Assembly (NCBI GenBank): GCA_030041435.1
Contig: JASHNW010000094.1
Location: 1 to 51,361, forward strand
DNA length: 51,361 nt
Reading direction: 5' to 3'
From: Acidobacteriaceae bacterium
Lineage (GTDB): Bacteria; Acidobacteriota; Terriglobia; Terriglobales; Acidobacteriaceae
Shown: in pieces, positions 43,418-51,243 of the stretch
How positions within the stretch are numbered: position 1 is the first letter of the stretch
Layout of the letters: each line of letters begins with the position of its first letter
Program-made: the position numbers and the translations under genes
Notes under the pieces: model-generated
Told to the model about the DNA's origin: nothing
Databases searched by the model: none
What the model saw: the letters and a program-made list of their open reading frames with translations, nothing else

Positions 43418-44785
43418 TTACGAGCTTTCCGGTACTTCGGACAGGAGGCCGCTGTCGCGAAGGAGTTCGGCTGCAGAGAGCACTTCAGAAAAGGGCAAAC
43501 CCGACTTCTCTGCGATATATAACAGCGAATGGGCGCCATCGCTCATATTGAGGACCCAAAGCCTGGCGTTGATTTCGCGGTCAAGCGACTCGCCGCCGGT
43601 GCTGCCATACAGCCCTCGTTTTCCCAGCTGTGGCTCGCACCATGGGTTGCGATTCAGATATACGCGGTTGTTTTCCAGTACATCGACGATCGATTGGCAC
43701 AGACGGAGGGATCGTGTCAGCTGCGCGGGATGGATGAAGTCGAGATTGTCGGCTGAAGTATGGTATTCGGGGAATGTGCCCCACACGCTTCGCATCAGGC
43801 ATCCGACGGGGAGATTGAAGCCCGGCGAGCAATACTGCCGTTCATCGTAGCCGTAGGGGGAAAAGTCGAGAACCTCGGTCGGTTCGCCGCAATGCCGCAA
43901 TACATGGACGGCGGCACGGTCGATCTCCGCGTCTCCACGGCGACTCTTCTTATAGTGAAATCCACCCATGTCACCCAGACAGGTAAGCACCAGGCCGTGA
44001 CGAACGCGTTGAGCCGTGTCCTTATTGAGGGCCAGCCATGAGATCGCCCCGATGGTGCCGGGAAGGAAAAGAAAGCGATATGAATAACGCAGCTTGCACT
44101 GCAGCAGGCTCGCAGCGAGGGCCGTGGCTACCGTAATGCCGGAGAGGTTGTCGTTCGCCAGCGACGGATGGCACGCATGGCAGGAAATGAGAACCTCATC
44201 GGAAGAGTTGCCGGGAAGGAAGCACTCCCCGAGGGCAAGATGTCCGGCTTCGAGAGAAGAGTCAATACATACTTCGTAGTTGTCGTCCTCAAGTGCCAAA
44301 AGCTGGTTGTGCGAGAGGCAGAGCCCCCAATCCTCTTTGTAGTAAGACGTACGATAAGGAATCCAGTCCGGACGATCGGGAAGGCTGTGCAGATGGGGCT
44401 TGAGTTCACGAAGCGACAAAGTCGCATGCACCGGCGCGCTGTAATTCACCACATGCAGGGTGTGCTGCTGAAAATCGACAACGCGCTGTCCCGTTGAATT
44501 CCTGATGTAAGCATCACGAATATTCCATTCTCGCGGAACGGTCCAGTCAAATACTGGTGTGCCGGTGGGTATTTCGGTTAGCTTAAGGGGAATCCGCTGC
44601 TGGATTCGGGCCAGGGTCTCGCGTATCCCGCGGCCGGTGATGCTGCGGCAAATCGGATACAACTCCGACGCGAAGCGGTGCATCTCTTCACCGAGGCAAT
44701 CTTGCCCTTCCCCAATTGGAGTTTGCAGCAGGCCCGATTTCATTGGGAAACCCAAGGGATGACGGTTGGGCCGTGAATCATGCAC
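43418..44785 (-). CDS. M28-like zinc aminopeptidase-fold protein (DUF4910-type) with C-terminal winged helix
   Basis: 455 residues from ATG 44785; a start at 44743 (MKSG) is also possible. After an N-terminal region with FDWTVPREWNIRDAYIRN, the fold contains SCHACHPSLANDNLSG with the His and Asp metal ligands, DMGGFHYKKS, YDERQYCSPGFNLPVG and EYHTSADNLDFI with another ligand His. This is the pattern of the DUF4910 relatives of M28 peptidases. The last 50 residues look like a winged helix. Proteins of this family recur in surface-polysaccharide loci, where the real substrate (amide-linked amino acids or acyl groups on sugars) is not established. Confidence 0.78.
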   Translation of the reverse strand: MHDSRPNRHPLGFPMKSGLLQTPIGEGQDCLGEEMHRFASELYPICRSITGRGIRETLARIQQRIPLKLTEIPTGTPVFDWTVPREWNIRDAYIRNSTGQRVVDFQQHTLHVVNYSAPVHATLSLRELKPHLHSLPDRPDWIPYRTSYYKEDWGLCLSHNQLLALEDDNYEVCIDSSLEAGHLALGECFLPGNSSDEVLISCHACHPSLANDNLSGITVATALAASLLQCKLRYSYRFLFLPGTIGAISWLALNKDTAQRVRHGLVLTCLGDMGGFHYKKSRRGDAEIDRAAVHVLRHCGEPTEVLDFSPYGYDERQYCSPGFNLPVGCLMRSVWGTFPEYHTSADNLDFIHPAQLTRSLRLCQSIVDVLENNRVYLNRNPWCEPQLGKRGLYGSTGGESLDREINARLWVLNMSDGAHSLLYIAEKSGLPFSEVLSAAELLRDSGLLSEVPESS

Positions 44786-44933
44786 TCTTTGCCTGCATGC
44801 AATTGTGCTCTTTCGAACTCAATCCGATCCAAGTGTAAGCAAAATGGCCCGATCGCTGTCGTTTCCACGGGAAGCCTGCAACAGACTGCTTATGAATGTC
44901 TCTTCAAGGTATTTTGGGGCGCCAGCGCCACGA

Positions 44934-46829
44934 TTAGTCGCCACAGGCCGTCGGAACCTGCGAGACTTGTACTCTGAGCCATTCTTCGAACACCATCAGA
45001 CTGAAGAGTATTTTATGATGATCATTGTGACCCGACTGATGGTTCCGGAAGAGTTGTTGAACTGCTGATGGCTGCAGATACTGATACATCAGCGATGTCG
45101 GATCCATGAGAATGTCAGCTGTCTGTGCGGTCATGGCGCCGCGGAACCAATCGTCCACCACATTGACGGCGAAACCGCGCTTTTTTCTTTTCAGAATCTC
45201 CGCGGGAAGAAGCTGTCCGCACACCTGACGGTGCGCCCATTTCTGCGTTGCACGTCGCACCTTAAAGGACGCCGGCAACCTTTCGACATATTCGACAATT
45301 TCCTTGTCGAGAAAGGGCACTCGTACCTCAAGGCTGTGAGCCATCGAAAGCTTATCGCCAAACATCAGTAATTCGTCGGGTAGGGTTGACCTCATCTCCA
45401 GAAACTGAAATCCGCCCAGTTCATCCGTTTCAGTCGAAAGCGCAAGAAGATCCTTCCAGCATTCGATCAAGGCATCGCCCGCATCCCTGTCCAGCAGTCC
45501 GTCCTGAAACAGTCCGTCGATCTCTCCGCCGGGCAAAAGCGAGAGCACCTGTTGATACCGCTGCGTGCGATCTGTCACATTCAGGGAGTAAAGGCCTCTT
45601 TTCAGCATCTCGTTCCGCGGCAGAGCGCGAATAGCCGACTCCATCGGAGTCCGCATCCAGGACGGGATTGCTCCCCACCAGGAGCTGTACCGAACTCCGA
45701 GATGGCGACGGTAGCCGGCAAACAGCTCATCCGGGCCCTGTCCGATCAGCGCGACCTTCACATCCTGGCGGGCCCGCTGGCAGACGAAATACATCGGGAC
45801 AATCGAGGAAGAGGCGATCGGTTCCTCAAGGCAGGAAACGATCGCCGGCAGAGTCTGTTCGAACGTCCTGCGATCAAGTAGTACAGAGGTGTGCTGCGAT
45901 GAGAACCGCGAAGCCGTCTTCTCCGCGTCGACGAGCTCGTCGTCGGCAAAGCTGGCGCCGTAACCAACGGTATAGGTTTTCCAGAAGCTGCCGTAAAGGT
46001 TCATCAATGACAGCAGAAGCCCGGAATCGACACCACCGCTCAAGAGAAGCCCGACCGGCACATCGCTGAGGAGGTGTCTCTTCATCGACTGCATATAAAG
46101 CTCTGCCAGATCGTCGCGGACGTCGTCATCGGACTTAGGCGGTGTAAATGGCGTCGGCCGAAACGTATACCAGTGGCGTACGGAGCAAGCACCGTTTTCG
46201 CATACGAGCATCGAGCCTGGAGCTAGCTTGCGAACTCCGCGAAACATCGTGTGCGGTGACGGGGTGAAACGGTAGCGGAGGAAGAGATTCAGGGAATTTG
46301 GATCGGTTCCCGGCTGTTCATTAATTCCAGCCAGCACGGCGCGAATTTCAGAGCCAAAGCAGAGCCGGCCGCCGCTCAACGAGTAGTAAATCAGTTTGAT
46401 CCCGAAGGGATCGCGTGCAATAAGAAGGCGTTTCTTCCTGACATCCCAGATTGCGAGGCCGAACATTCCGTTCAGGTGGTTGAGTACCTCGTCGCCCCAT
46501 TGCTTGTAGCCGTGGACGATGACCTCGGTATCGGACCTGGTACGAAACCCATGACCATACGACTCCAGCTCCTGTTTGAGCTCCGGGAAGTTATAGATCT
46601 CGCCGTTGAAGATGACCCAGATGGATTCCTCCGCATCGGACATTGGCTGGTGGCCGCCCGCCAGATCAATGATCGAAAGCCTGCGAAAGCCAAGACCGAG
46701 AGGACCGCTGACGAAGTATCCTTCATCATCGGGGCCACGGTGGGCAATGCTGTTCGCCATCCGCTCGATGTTCCGGCGGAACACTGGCGCTCCGTCTCCG
46801 ACGTTATATTGGCCGCAAATTCCGCACAT
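44934..46829 (-). CDS. asnB: Glutamine-hydrolysing asparagine synthetase
   Basis: 631 residues starting at ATG 46829, because the Cys2 nucleophile (MCGICG) must be N-terminal; the open frame to 46952 runs over the next gene. The class II amidotransferase domain shows IAHRGPDDEG, RLSIIDL and FNGEIYNF. The synthetase domain has the PP-loop LLSGGVDSGLLL and the GQGPDELFAGYRRH stretch. FLDKEIVEYV and LKRKKRGFAV are also typical. In polysaccharide clusters such enzymes amidate sugar uronic acids or amino acids attached to sugars. True asparagine synthesis is also possible. Ten bases separate it from the upstream gene. Confidence 0.92.
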   Translation of the reverse strand: MCGICGQYNVGDGAPVFRRNIERMANSIAHRGPDDEGYFVSGPLGLGFRRLSIIDLAGGHQPMSDAEESIWVIFNGEIYNFPELKQELESYGHGFRTRSDTEVIVHGYKQWGDEVLNHLNGMFGLAIWDVRKKRLLIARDPFGIKLIYYSLSGGRLCFGSEIRAVLAGINEQPGTDPNSLNLFLRYRFTPSPHTMFRGVRKLAPGSMLVCENGACSVRHWYTFRPTPFTPPKSDDDVRDDLAELYMQSMKRHLLSDVPVGLLLSGGVDSGLLLSLMNLYGSFWKTYTVGYGASFADDELVDAEKTASRFSSQHTSVLLDRRTFEQTLPAIVSCLEEPIASSSIVPMYFVCQRARQDVKVALIGQGPDELFAGYRRHLGVRYSSWWGAIPSWMRTPMESAIRALPRNEMLKRGLYSLNVTDRTQRYQQVLSLLPGGEIDGLFQDGLLDRDAGDALIECWKDLLALSTETDELGGFQFLEMRSTLPDELLMFGDKLSMAHSLEVRVPFLDKEIVEYVERLPASFKVRRATQKWAHRQVCGQLLPAEILKRKKRGFAVNVVDDWFRGAMTAQTADILMDPTSLMYQYLQPSAVQQLFRNHQSGHNDHHKILFSLMVFEEWLRVQVSQVPTACGD

Positions 46830-46839
46830 AGAAGGTCCG

Positions 46840-48096
46840 TTAATTTGTGGAGTAACCGGTGGAGCCGAACGCGGCTCTGGAGAGCAGCAAGCAAAGGCTC
46901 CTGAACATCTGCGATTGCGCCCAGCGATGCATCGGTGTGTTATCCCAGCCAAGGAGTAGCCTGCGGCTCCGGAAAGATCCGTCGGGCTTCTGCCACTCGG
47001 CGAGGTTTACCAGACGGGATAAGATCTTGTCCAGTGAAGGAAAACGCCCCTGCAGCAAAACAGCGAGATTGATGCACTCAGCGTAGTCGTAAAGTTCGTT
47101 TCGATACACCGTAAGGCGCGGCCGGCGAGAGAACGGCTTCGGTAACCCTTCGTTGTCGAACAAATTCTGGACGTAGTAAGCGACACCGCGTTCAATGGCC
47201 AGTGTACAGCCGAGATTTCCAGTGATCGCTTCAATCTTGGCGAGCGCCTTCATGACAAAGCAAGTGTGGAAGTGATCGACAAAATCTCGCTGACCATCTG
47301 TGGAGTAGTACCAGGAGCCATCAGGGTTCTGGGACTCGAGAACGAAATTCAGATTGCGCGCCGCCACCGCCCGGTATGTTTCATTGGAAAAGTCGGTCGC
47401 TGCCCTGGTCAGCAGGAAAGCGCGGTAGGCGCTGGCATTGATTACCCCTCCGGAATCGTTGGGGTCGGGATTGTATGAGCAGCTGGACGCTGTGGCCGAT
47501 ATGACGTGATCGCGATAGTCATGGAGCGCATGTTCGGCGATGGACTGCATAATTGAGCGCCAGCTACTGTCTCCGTCAATCTGATAAACCCCCGCAAACG
47601 CTTCATAGACATAGGGGATGGTTGTTATCAGCGGCGTTCCCGCCCGCATCGTTCCGCCGCGCGTCTGCCAATGAAATGGGTATCCCCAGCAATAGCGATC
47701 GTATCCGGAAGAACGCGTCTCTTCGAGGACCTGCAGAAAGTGAACTGCGCGGCGATAGTATCGCTCGTCCTTTAGGGTGCCAGCCAGAAGCGCGAATCCC
47801 ATGGCGTAGTGAGCATCGGCGATGGGGAAGCGCTGCCGTTTCCAAAAAAAGCGACGTGTTGAAGGCAGGACGGCCTCCGCAAATATCATCGGCGCGACAG
47901 CGAGCGTGCCGAGCAGCGGCTTTCGATAATACAGTGCCTTAGCGCTCCGCCCCAGGTCGCTGGCAAAGAAGCTCTGATGATCGTAAGAAGTCTCACCGTA
48001 GCGATCGAGCCACGCGACAAAGCGTAATACTGCAGCCTGAACTGCAGCGAGATCGGCCGGGGAGACCGCGGGGTTCGCCAATTCTACTGTGGCCAT
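46840..48096 (-). CDS. Alpha/alpha-barrel protein of the polysaccharide locus, function unknown
   Basis: 418 residues, mostly helical, with repeating aromatic helix pairs (HYAMGFALLAGTLKDERYYR, YRAVAARNLNFVLESQNPDG, LLQGRFPSLDKILSRLVNLA). QNPDGSWYYSTDGQRDFVDH and WQKPDGSFRSRRL resemble the Gly-Ser-Trp turns of alpha/alpha toroid enzymes such as terpene cyclases and certain glycoside hydrolases or uronate epimerases. No signal peptide is present, so it acts in the cytoplasm. I do not recognise catalytic residues. It lies 10 bp before the asparagine synthetase gene and 10 bp after the glycosyltransferase gene, so it is surely part of the operon. Confidence 0.75.
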   Translation of the reverse strand: MATVELANPAVSPADLAAVQAAVLRFVAWLDRYGETSYDHQSFFASDLGRSAKALYYRKPLLGTLAVAPMIFAEAVLPSTRRFFWKRQRFPIADAHYAMGFALLAGTLKDERYYRRAVHFLQVLEETRSSGYDRYCWGYPFHWQTRGGTMRAGTPLITTIPYVYEAFAGVYQIDGDSSWRSIMQSIAEHALHDYRDHVISATASSCSYNPDPNDSGGVINASAYRAFLLTRAATDFSNETYRAVAARNLNFVLESQNPDGSWYYSTDGQRDFVDHFHTCFVMKALAKIEAITGNLGCTLAIERGVAYYVQNLFDNEGLPKPFSRRPRLTVYRNELYDYAECINLAVLLQGRFPSLDKILSRLVNLAEWQKPDGSFRSRRLLLGWDNTPMHRWAQSQMFRSLCLLLSRAAFGSTGYSTN

Positions 48097-48106
48097 TGGG
48101 CTCCGC

Positions 48107-49033
48107 CTACCGCGTTTCCGAACTGGCGCTTGGCTGGAAGCTGTCGATGCGTTTCAGCGCAAGCACCGATCGGAGAATAGCGCGAAGCTTCTGCATCTGC
48201 TCTTTGCGGTGGAACCGCATCAAATCCACAGAGACAACACGTTGTTCGCGAGTCATGAGAGCCCAAAGGTATCCCAAACCCAGCGCGCCGCCGTCCACTA
48301 TATACGGAGGTTTAGCCATCCTGTAAACGACGCGGAACAACTCCCATACCGGATGTCCTCCGAGATAGTAGTCTTTCTCCCCATACGAAAAGCTGGAGGC
48401 GAGGCGGCCGCGTTCGGCGGTTCCTAGTCTCCGGTGATGAAAGAAGGACTTTTCCCGAAAGGATCGCGTCTTCCAGCCGATCATGCGTGCATGGGTAACA
48501 GCCATCCAGTCGATGCCGCCGGCCTTGTTGGGCGTGTAGCCACCAATTCCCTGGAAACATTCGCGTCGGAACATCTGACACTGGCCCGAGACGTGGGCTT
48601 CGCCTTCGAAACTGTCGGTTGCTGAGTTATAGCCATGCTCCTGAAAGACGGTACCAGCGACGCCAAGCGTGGGATCTTTGATGAACTCGTTCATCAGAAA
48701 TTGGAAATGATCCGCGTCCAGCGAAACGTCGGCGTCCAGGTTACCGATGACCGCGTAGTTCAGATCCCTCACTTTCTCCTGCCCGGCATTGAATGCGTAA
48801 ACTTTGGCGGCGAAGTGCCGCTCGCGGCGAACGGGAAGATCAACCAATGTGATCCAGGGGTTATCCGTGAGGTATGGGCGAATCTTCGCCGCGGTCGAGT
48901 CGGTCGACCCATCGTTCACGATTACCCATCGCATCGGCAGAACCGTTTGTTTGATCACGGATTCAAGCGTTTTCTCAATGAACGCTTCCTCATTACGGGC
49001 GGGCGTAATGAGAACGTAGGGGGACTCAGTCAT
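48107..49033 (-). CDS. Family 2 glycosyltransferase
   Basis: 308 residues from ATG 49033 (GAGGTGAG just upstream); the longer frame to 49084 overlaps the GHMP kinase end. VLITPARNEEAFIEKTLESV and VIVNDGSTDSTA begin the GT-A fold, and NLDADVSLDADHF supplies the DxD. GGIDWMAVTHARMIGWKT and SFREKSFFHHRR are acceptor-side motifs. The C-terminal region (YLGGHPVWELFRVVYRMAKP) has one hydrophobic stretch near residues 250-270, which may attach it to the membrane. Donor and acceptor unknown. Confidence 0.9.
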   Translation of the reverse strand: MTESPYVLITPARNEEAFIEKTLESVIKQTVLPMRWVIVNDGSTDSTAAKIRPYLTDNPWITLVDLPVRRERHFAAKVYAFNAGQEKVRDLNYAVIGNLDADVSLDADHFQFLMNEFIKDPTLGVAGTVFQEHGYNSATDSFEGEAHVSGQCQMFRRECFQGIGGYTPNKAGGIDWMAVTHARMIGWKTRSFREKSFFHHRRLGTAERGRLASSFSYGEKDYYLGGHPVWELFRVVYRMAKPPYIVDGGALGLGYLWALMTREQRVVSVDLMRFHRKEQMQKLRAILRSVLALKRIDSFQPSASSETR

Positions 49034-49061
49034 CTTCTCACCTCGAAGCCTGGAACTGCGA

Positions 49062-50156
49062 TTAGTTGCGGAGCGCAAAGGCATCGCTGGATTGCGTGTG
49101 GGTTACGTCGACGGAGTCGGATCCGTAGATCGAATCTCGATGGCTGGCGAGCGCCTTCTCATACTGCTCCTCGGGCTCATACACGACGACATGGCTGCCG
49201 CGGCTTGAGAAGGAAAATGGTACACACAACAAGTTCTTCAGCCGGGCCTTCAGCGCTTCCCGCTTTTCGGGTTCGACATAGAACAGCATAAAGCCGCCTC
49301 CGCCCGCGCCCAGCAGCTTGCCTCCAATGGCACCTGCGCTTCGTCCGGCTTCGTAGATCTCATCTATGCTGCTGCTCGAGATCTTTTGAGTGAGCGACCG
49401 TTTAATCTGCCAGCCCTCGTGTAACAAATGACCGAATTCACTCAGTTGGCGTCTGGGATCTGTCACGATGCTCTCGGCTTCGTCGACTAATTGGAGCATT
49501 GCGGACAGTTCCTGCTTTTTTTGTGGGGTCACTCTCAGTTGTTCCTGGGCAATCTCCGATGCGATCCGGGAAAAACCGGTGAAGTAGAGGGCGAGGTGCT
49601 GTTCAAGGTCCGCCAGCCTGTGCTGAGGCACCATGAGCCGATTAACTTCGATGGATCCATCCCGGCCAAAGTTGATGCGGTTGAATCCTCCGTACGCCGC
49701 GCTTACCTGGTCCTGTGCGCCGACGGCCTCTCCCAGCAGGTCCTGCTCCACGTGAATCGCCTCGGCGGCGAGGCGGTGCTTGTCACACATCTGGTTGCGG
49801 AGTCCGTAGAGCGCAAGGAGAAGCCCAACGGTGAACGCTGAGCTGGTGCCGAGGCCGGTGCGTGCCGGGAGATCGGCTACGTGATGGATTTCGACACCCT
49901 CGTCGACTCTCATGTACTGCAGGCACCCTCGCACAGACGGGTGCTCGATCGCTTCGTTTCTCGCGACATTCTCGACCTTCGAATAGGAAACGCGGCTGTG
50001 ATACTCGAAGAAAGGCGGCAACCGGCGGCAGGTGATATAGCAACGCTTGTCGATGGTAGTGGAAAGTACCGAACCGCCGTTCTCGCGGTACCAGACAGGA
50101 TAGTCGGTCCCGCCTCCAAAGAAAGAAATGCGGAGCGGTGTAGCGGTGATGATCAT
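49062..50156 (-). CDS. GHMP-family sugar kinase (heptose 7-phosphate kinase HddA-like)
   Basis: 364 residues from ATG 50156, with GAGG at a good distance (GAGGAAAATATG); a frame to 50207 is unsupported. The GHMP ATP loop is LPARTGLGTSSAF (about 96-108), the N-terminal substrate region is TPLRISFFGGGTDYPVWY and the third motif is LLGAGGGGFMLFY (about residue 286). These match D-glycero-D-manno-heptose 7-phosphate kinases and related L-fucose/D-arabinose kinases. It would phosphorylate C1 of a sugar for nucleotide activation. The partner phosphatase and isomerase are not in the window, so the sugar is uncertain. Confidence 0.88.
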   Translation of the reverse strand: MIITATPLRISFFGGGTDYPVWYRENGGSVLSTTIDKRCYITCRRLPPFFEYHSRVSYSKVENVARNEAIEHPSVRGCLQYMRVDEGVEIHHVADLPARTGLGTSSAFTVGLLLALYGLRNQMCDKHRLAAEAIHVEQDLLGEAVGAQDQVSAAYGGFNRINFGRDGSIEVNRLMVPQHRLADLEQHLALYFTGFSRIASEIAQEQLRVTPQKKQELSAMLQLVDEAESIVTDPRRQLSEFGHLLHEGWQIKRSLTQKISSSSIDEIYEAGRSAGAIGGKLLGAGGGGFMLFYVEPEKREALKARLKNLLCVPFSFSSRGSHVVVYEPEEQYEKALASHRDSIYGSDSVDVTHTQSSDAFALRN

Positions 50157-50215
50157 ATTTTCCTCACGATATCCGAGCAGCGAGACGGCACCAAAAGCAG
50201 GTACCACACTTCGCC

Positions 50216-51166
50216 TCAGGGCTGGGGGGAACGTATCACCTTGCCTAATTCAGCGTCAGCAAGATCCTCACTGCACAATTCGCCATCAGCCCTGCCCAAT
50301 GGAAAACGTGCAGTGAGCCACTCTCCTACGCACCGACGAACTGCGGCCATACCCAGACGATTGGAAAACGTGTGGTCGGCGCCCCGAATCGCGTGGATCA
50401 GAAGTTGGGCTTCACTGATACCGTGCGATCGTATATAAGCGATATAATCAAAAGCACTACCCCGCTGTATGACAGCCGGCGCGGTTAAGACAATCGTCGG
50501 ACGACCACTTGACATTATCTGCTTCCAGCAATCGAGAAGGCGAAAATTAGAGTTGTCCGGAAGTTCACTCGTCACGGGACGGTGACGAGCCGTCAGCGCT
50601 CGGTCCGCCACGCCTCTCATAGCTCGCCGCAGCGGCCCTGGAGGTACTTGGGCGAGTAGCTTCCCAATTATGTTCGAGCTGGCTGTCTGTGCACGATGAA
50701 AATAGGGGTCGAGCAAAACCAAGCCGGAGCACTGGTCGCTCGCAGCAGCCGCGTAGATTGCTGACACCGCTCCCGCACACAGTCCGAAGAGAATTATTCC
50801 CGAGAGATTAAAGCGCTCGATCAGAGTCGCTATGAGATCAGAGACGAGCGGAGTATAGCCGCCGTCGTTTATAAAGTCCAGCAACTGTGTTGGTGGATCT
50901 GTTGGTGAATCCCCAAATCCAGGCAGATCCACCCGAAAACATAGATAACCTTGCACAGCGAATGAATCAGCCCACGCTGCGTACGAGTCACCTCTGGCAG
51001 CGCGTGTCGGAGACAGAGAATTAAGAAACAGAACTCCGGGAAAAACAGGCGCCGTAGAGTTAGCCTGAGCGAGGTCAAGACCGCATGGCCTATGAAGGGT
51101 ACACGGAATATTGTGACCTCCATCCTCGATCGTGAATAAGCCGCGGTTCCCGATATCGCTAATCAC
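50216..51166 (-). CDS. Alpha/beta hydrolase with a cysteine in the nucleophile elbow, exosortase-associated type
   Basis: 316 residues from GTG 51166. The elbow reads GLCAGA (128-133), so the nucleophile would be Cys130 rather than Ser. Asp153 (LLDPYF) or a later Asp and His265 (GADHTFSN) are the remaining likely catalytic residues. FRVDLPGFGDSP is the typical oxyanion-side strand. Hydrolases with GLC-type elbows occur beside exosortase and capsule genes as I know them, with unknown substrate. The start codon lies 2 bp from the left end of an IS5-family element, so its original promoter and possibly a few N-terminal codons have been displaced. It is the first gene of the minus-strand locus within the window. 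Confidence 0.8.
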   Translation of the reverse strand: MISDIGNRGLFTIEDGGHNIPCTLHRPCGLDLAQANSTAPVFPGVLFLNSLSPTRAARGDSYAAWADSFAVQGYLCFRVDLPGFGDSPTDPPTQLLDFINDGGYTPLVSDLIATLIERFNLSGIILFGLCAGAVSAIYAAAASDQCSGLVLLDPYFHRAQTASSNIIGKLLAQVPPGPLRRAMRGVADRALTARHRPVTSELPDNSNFRLLDCWKQIMSSGRPTIVLTAPAVIQRGSAFDYIAYIRSHGISEAQLLIHAIRGADHTFSNRLGMAAVRRCVGEWLTARFPLGRADGELCSEDLADAELGKVIRSPQP

Positions 51167-51205
51167 TAGAGCCTGTTATTAACTTTGTTCCTGCGTTTTG
51201 AAAGA

Positions 51206-51235
51206 GATGATCGATCCAGTGTGGGATCGTGCATC
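51206..51235 (+). repeat. Hairpin in the leader of the IS5-family transposase
   Basis: Two 12-base arms (GATGATCGATCC and GGATCGTGCATC) pair at 10 of 12 positions around a 6-base loop. A 6-bp perfect hairpin (TGCGGC-N5-GCCGCA, 9815-9831) occupies the same place in the decayed copy. Such hairpins can shield a transposase start from read-through transcripts. Confidence 0.45.
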
Positions 51236-51243
51236 CTGGGGCG

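Noticed and set aside
46830-46952. N-terminal extension of the asparagine synthetase
   Set aside because: The Cys nucleophile must follow the initiator Met; MCGICG is at 46829, and the extension lies over the next gene.
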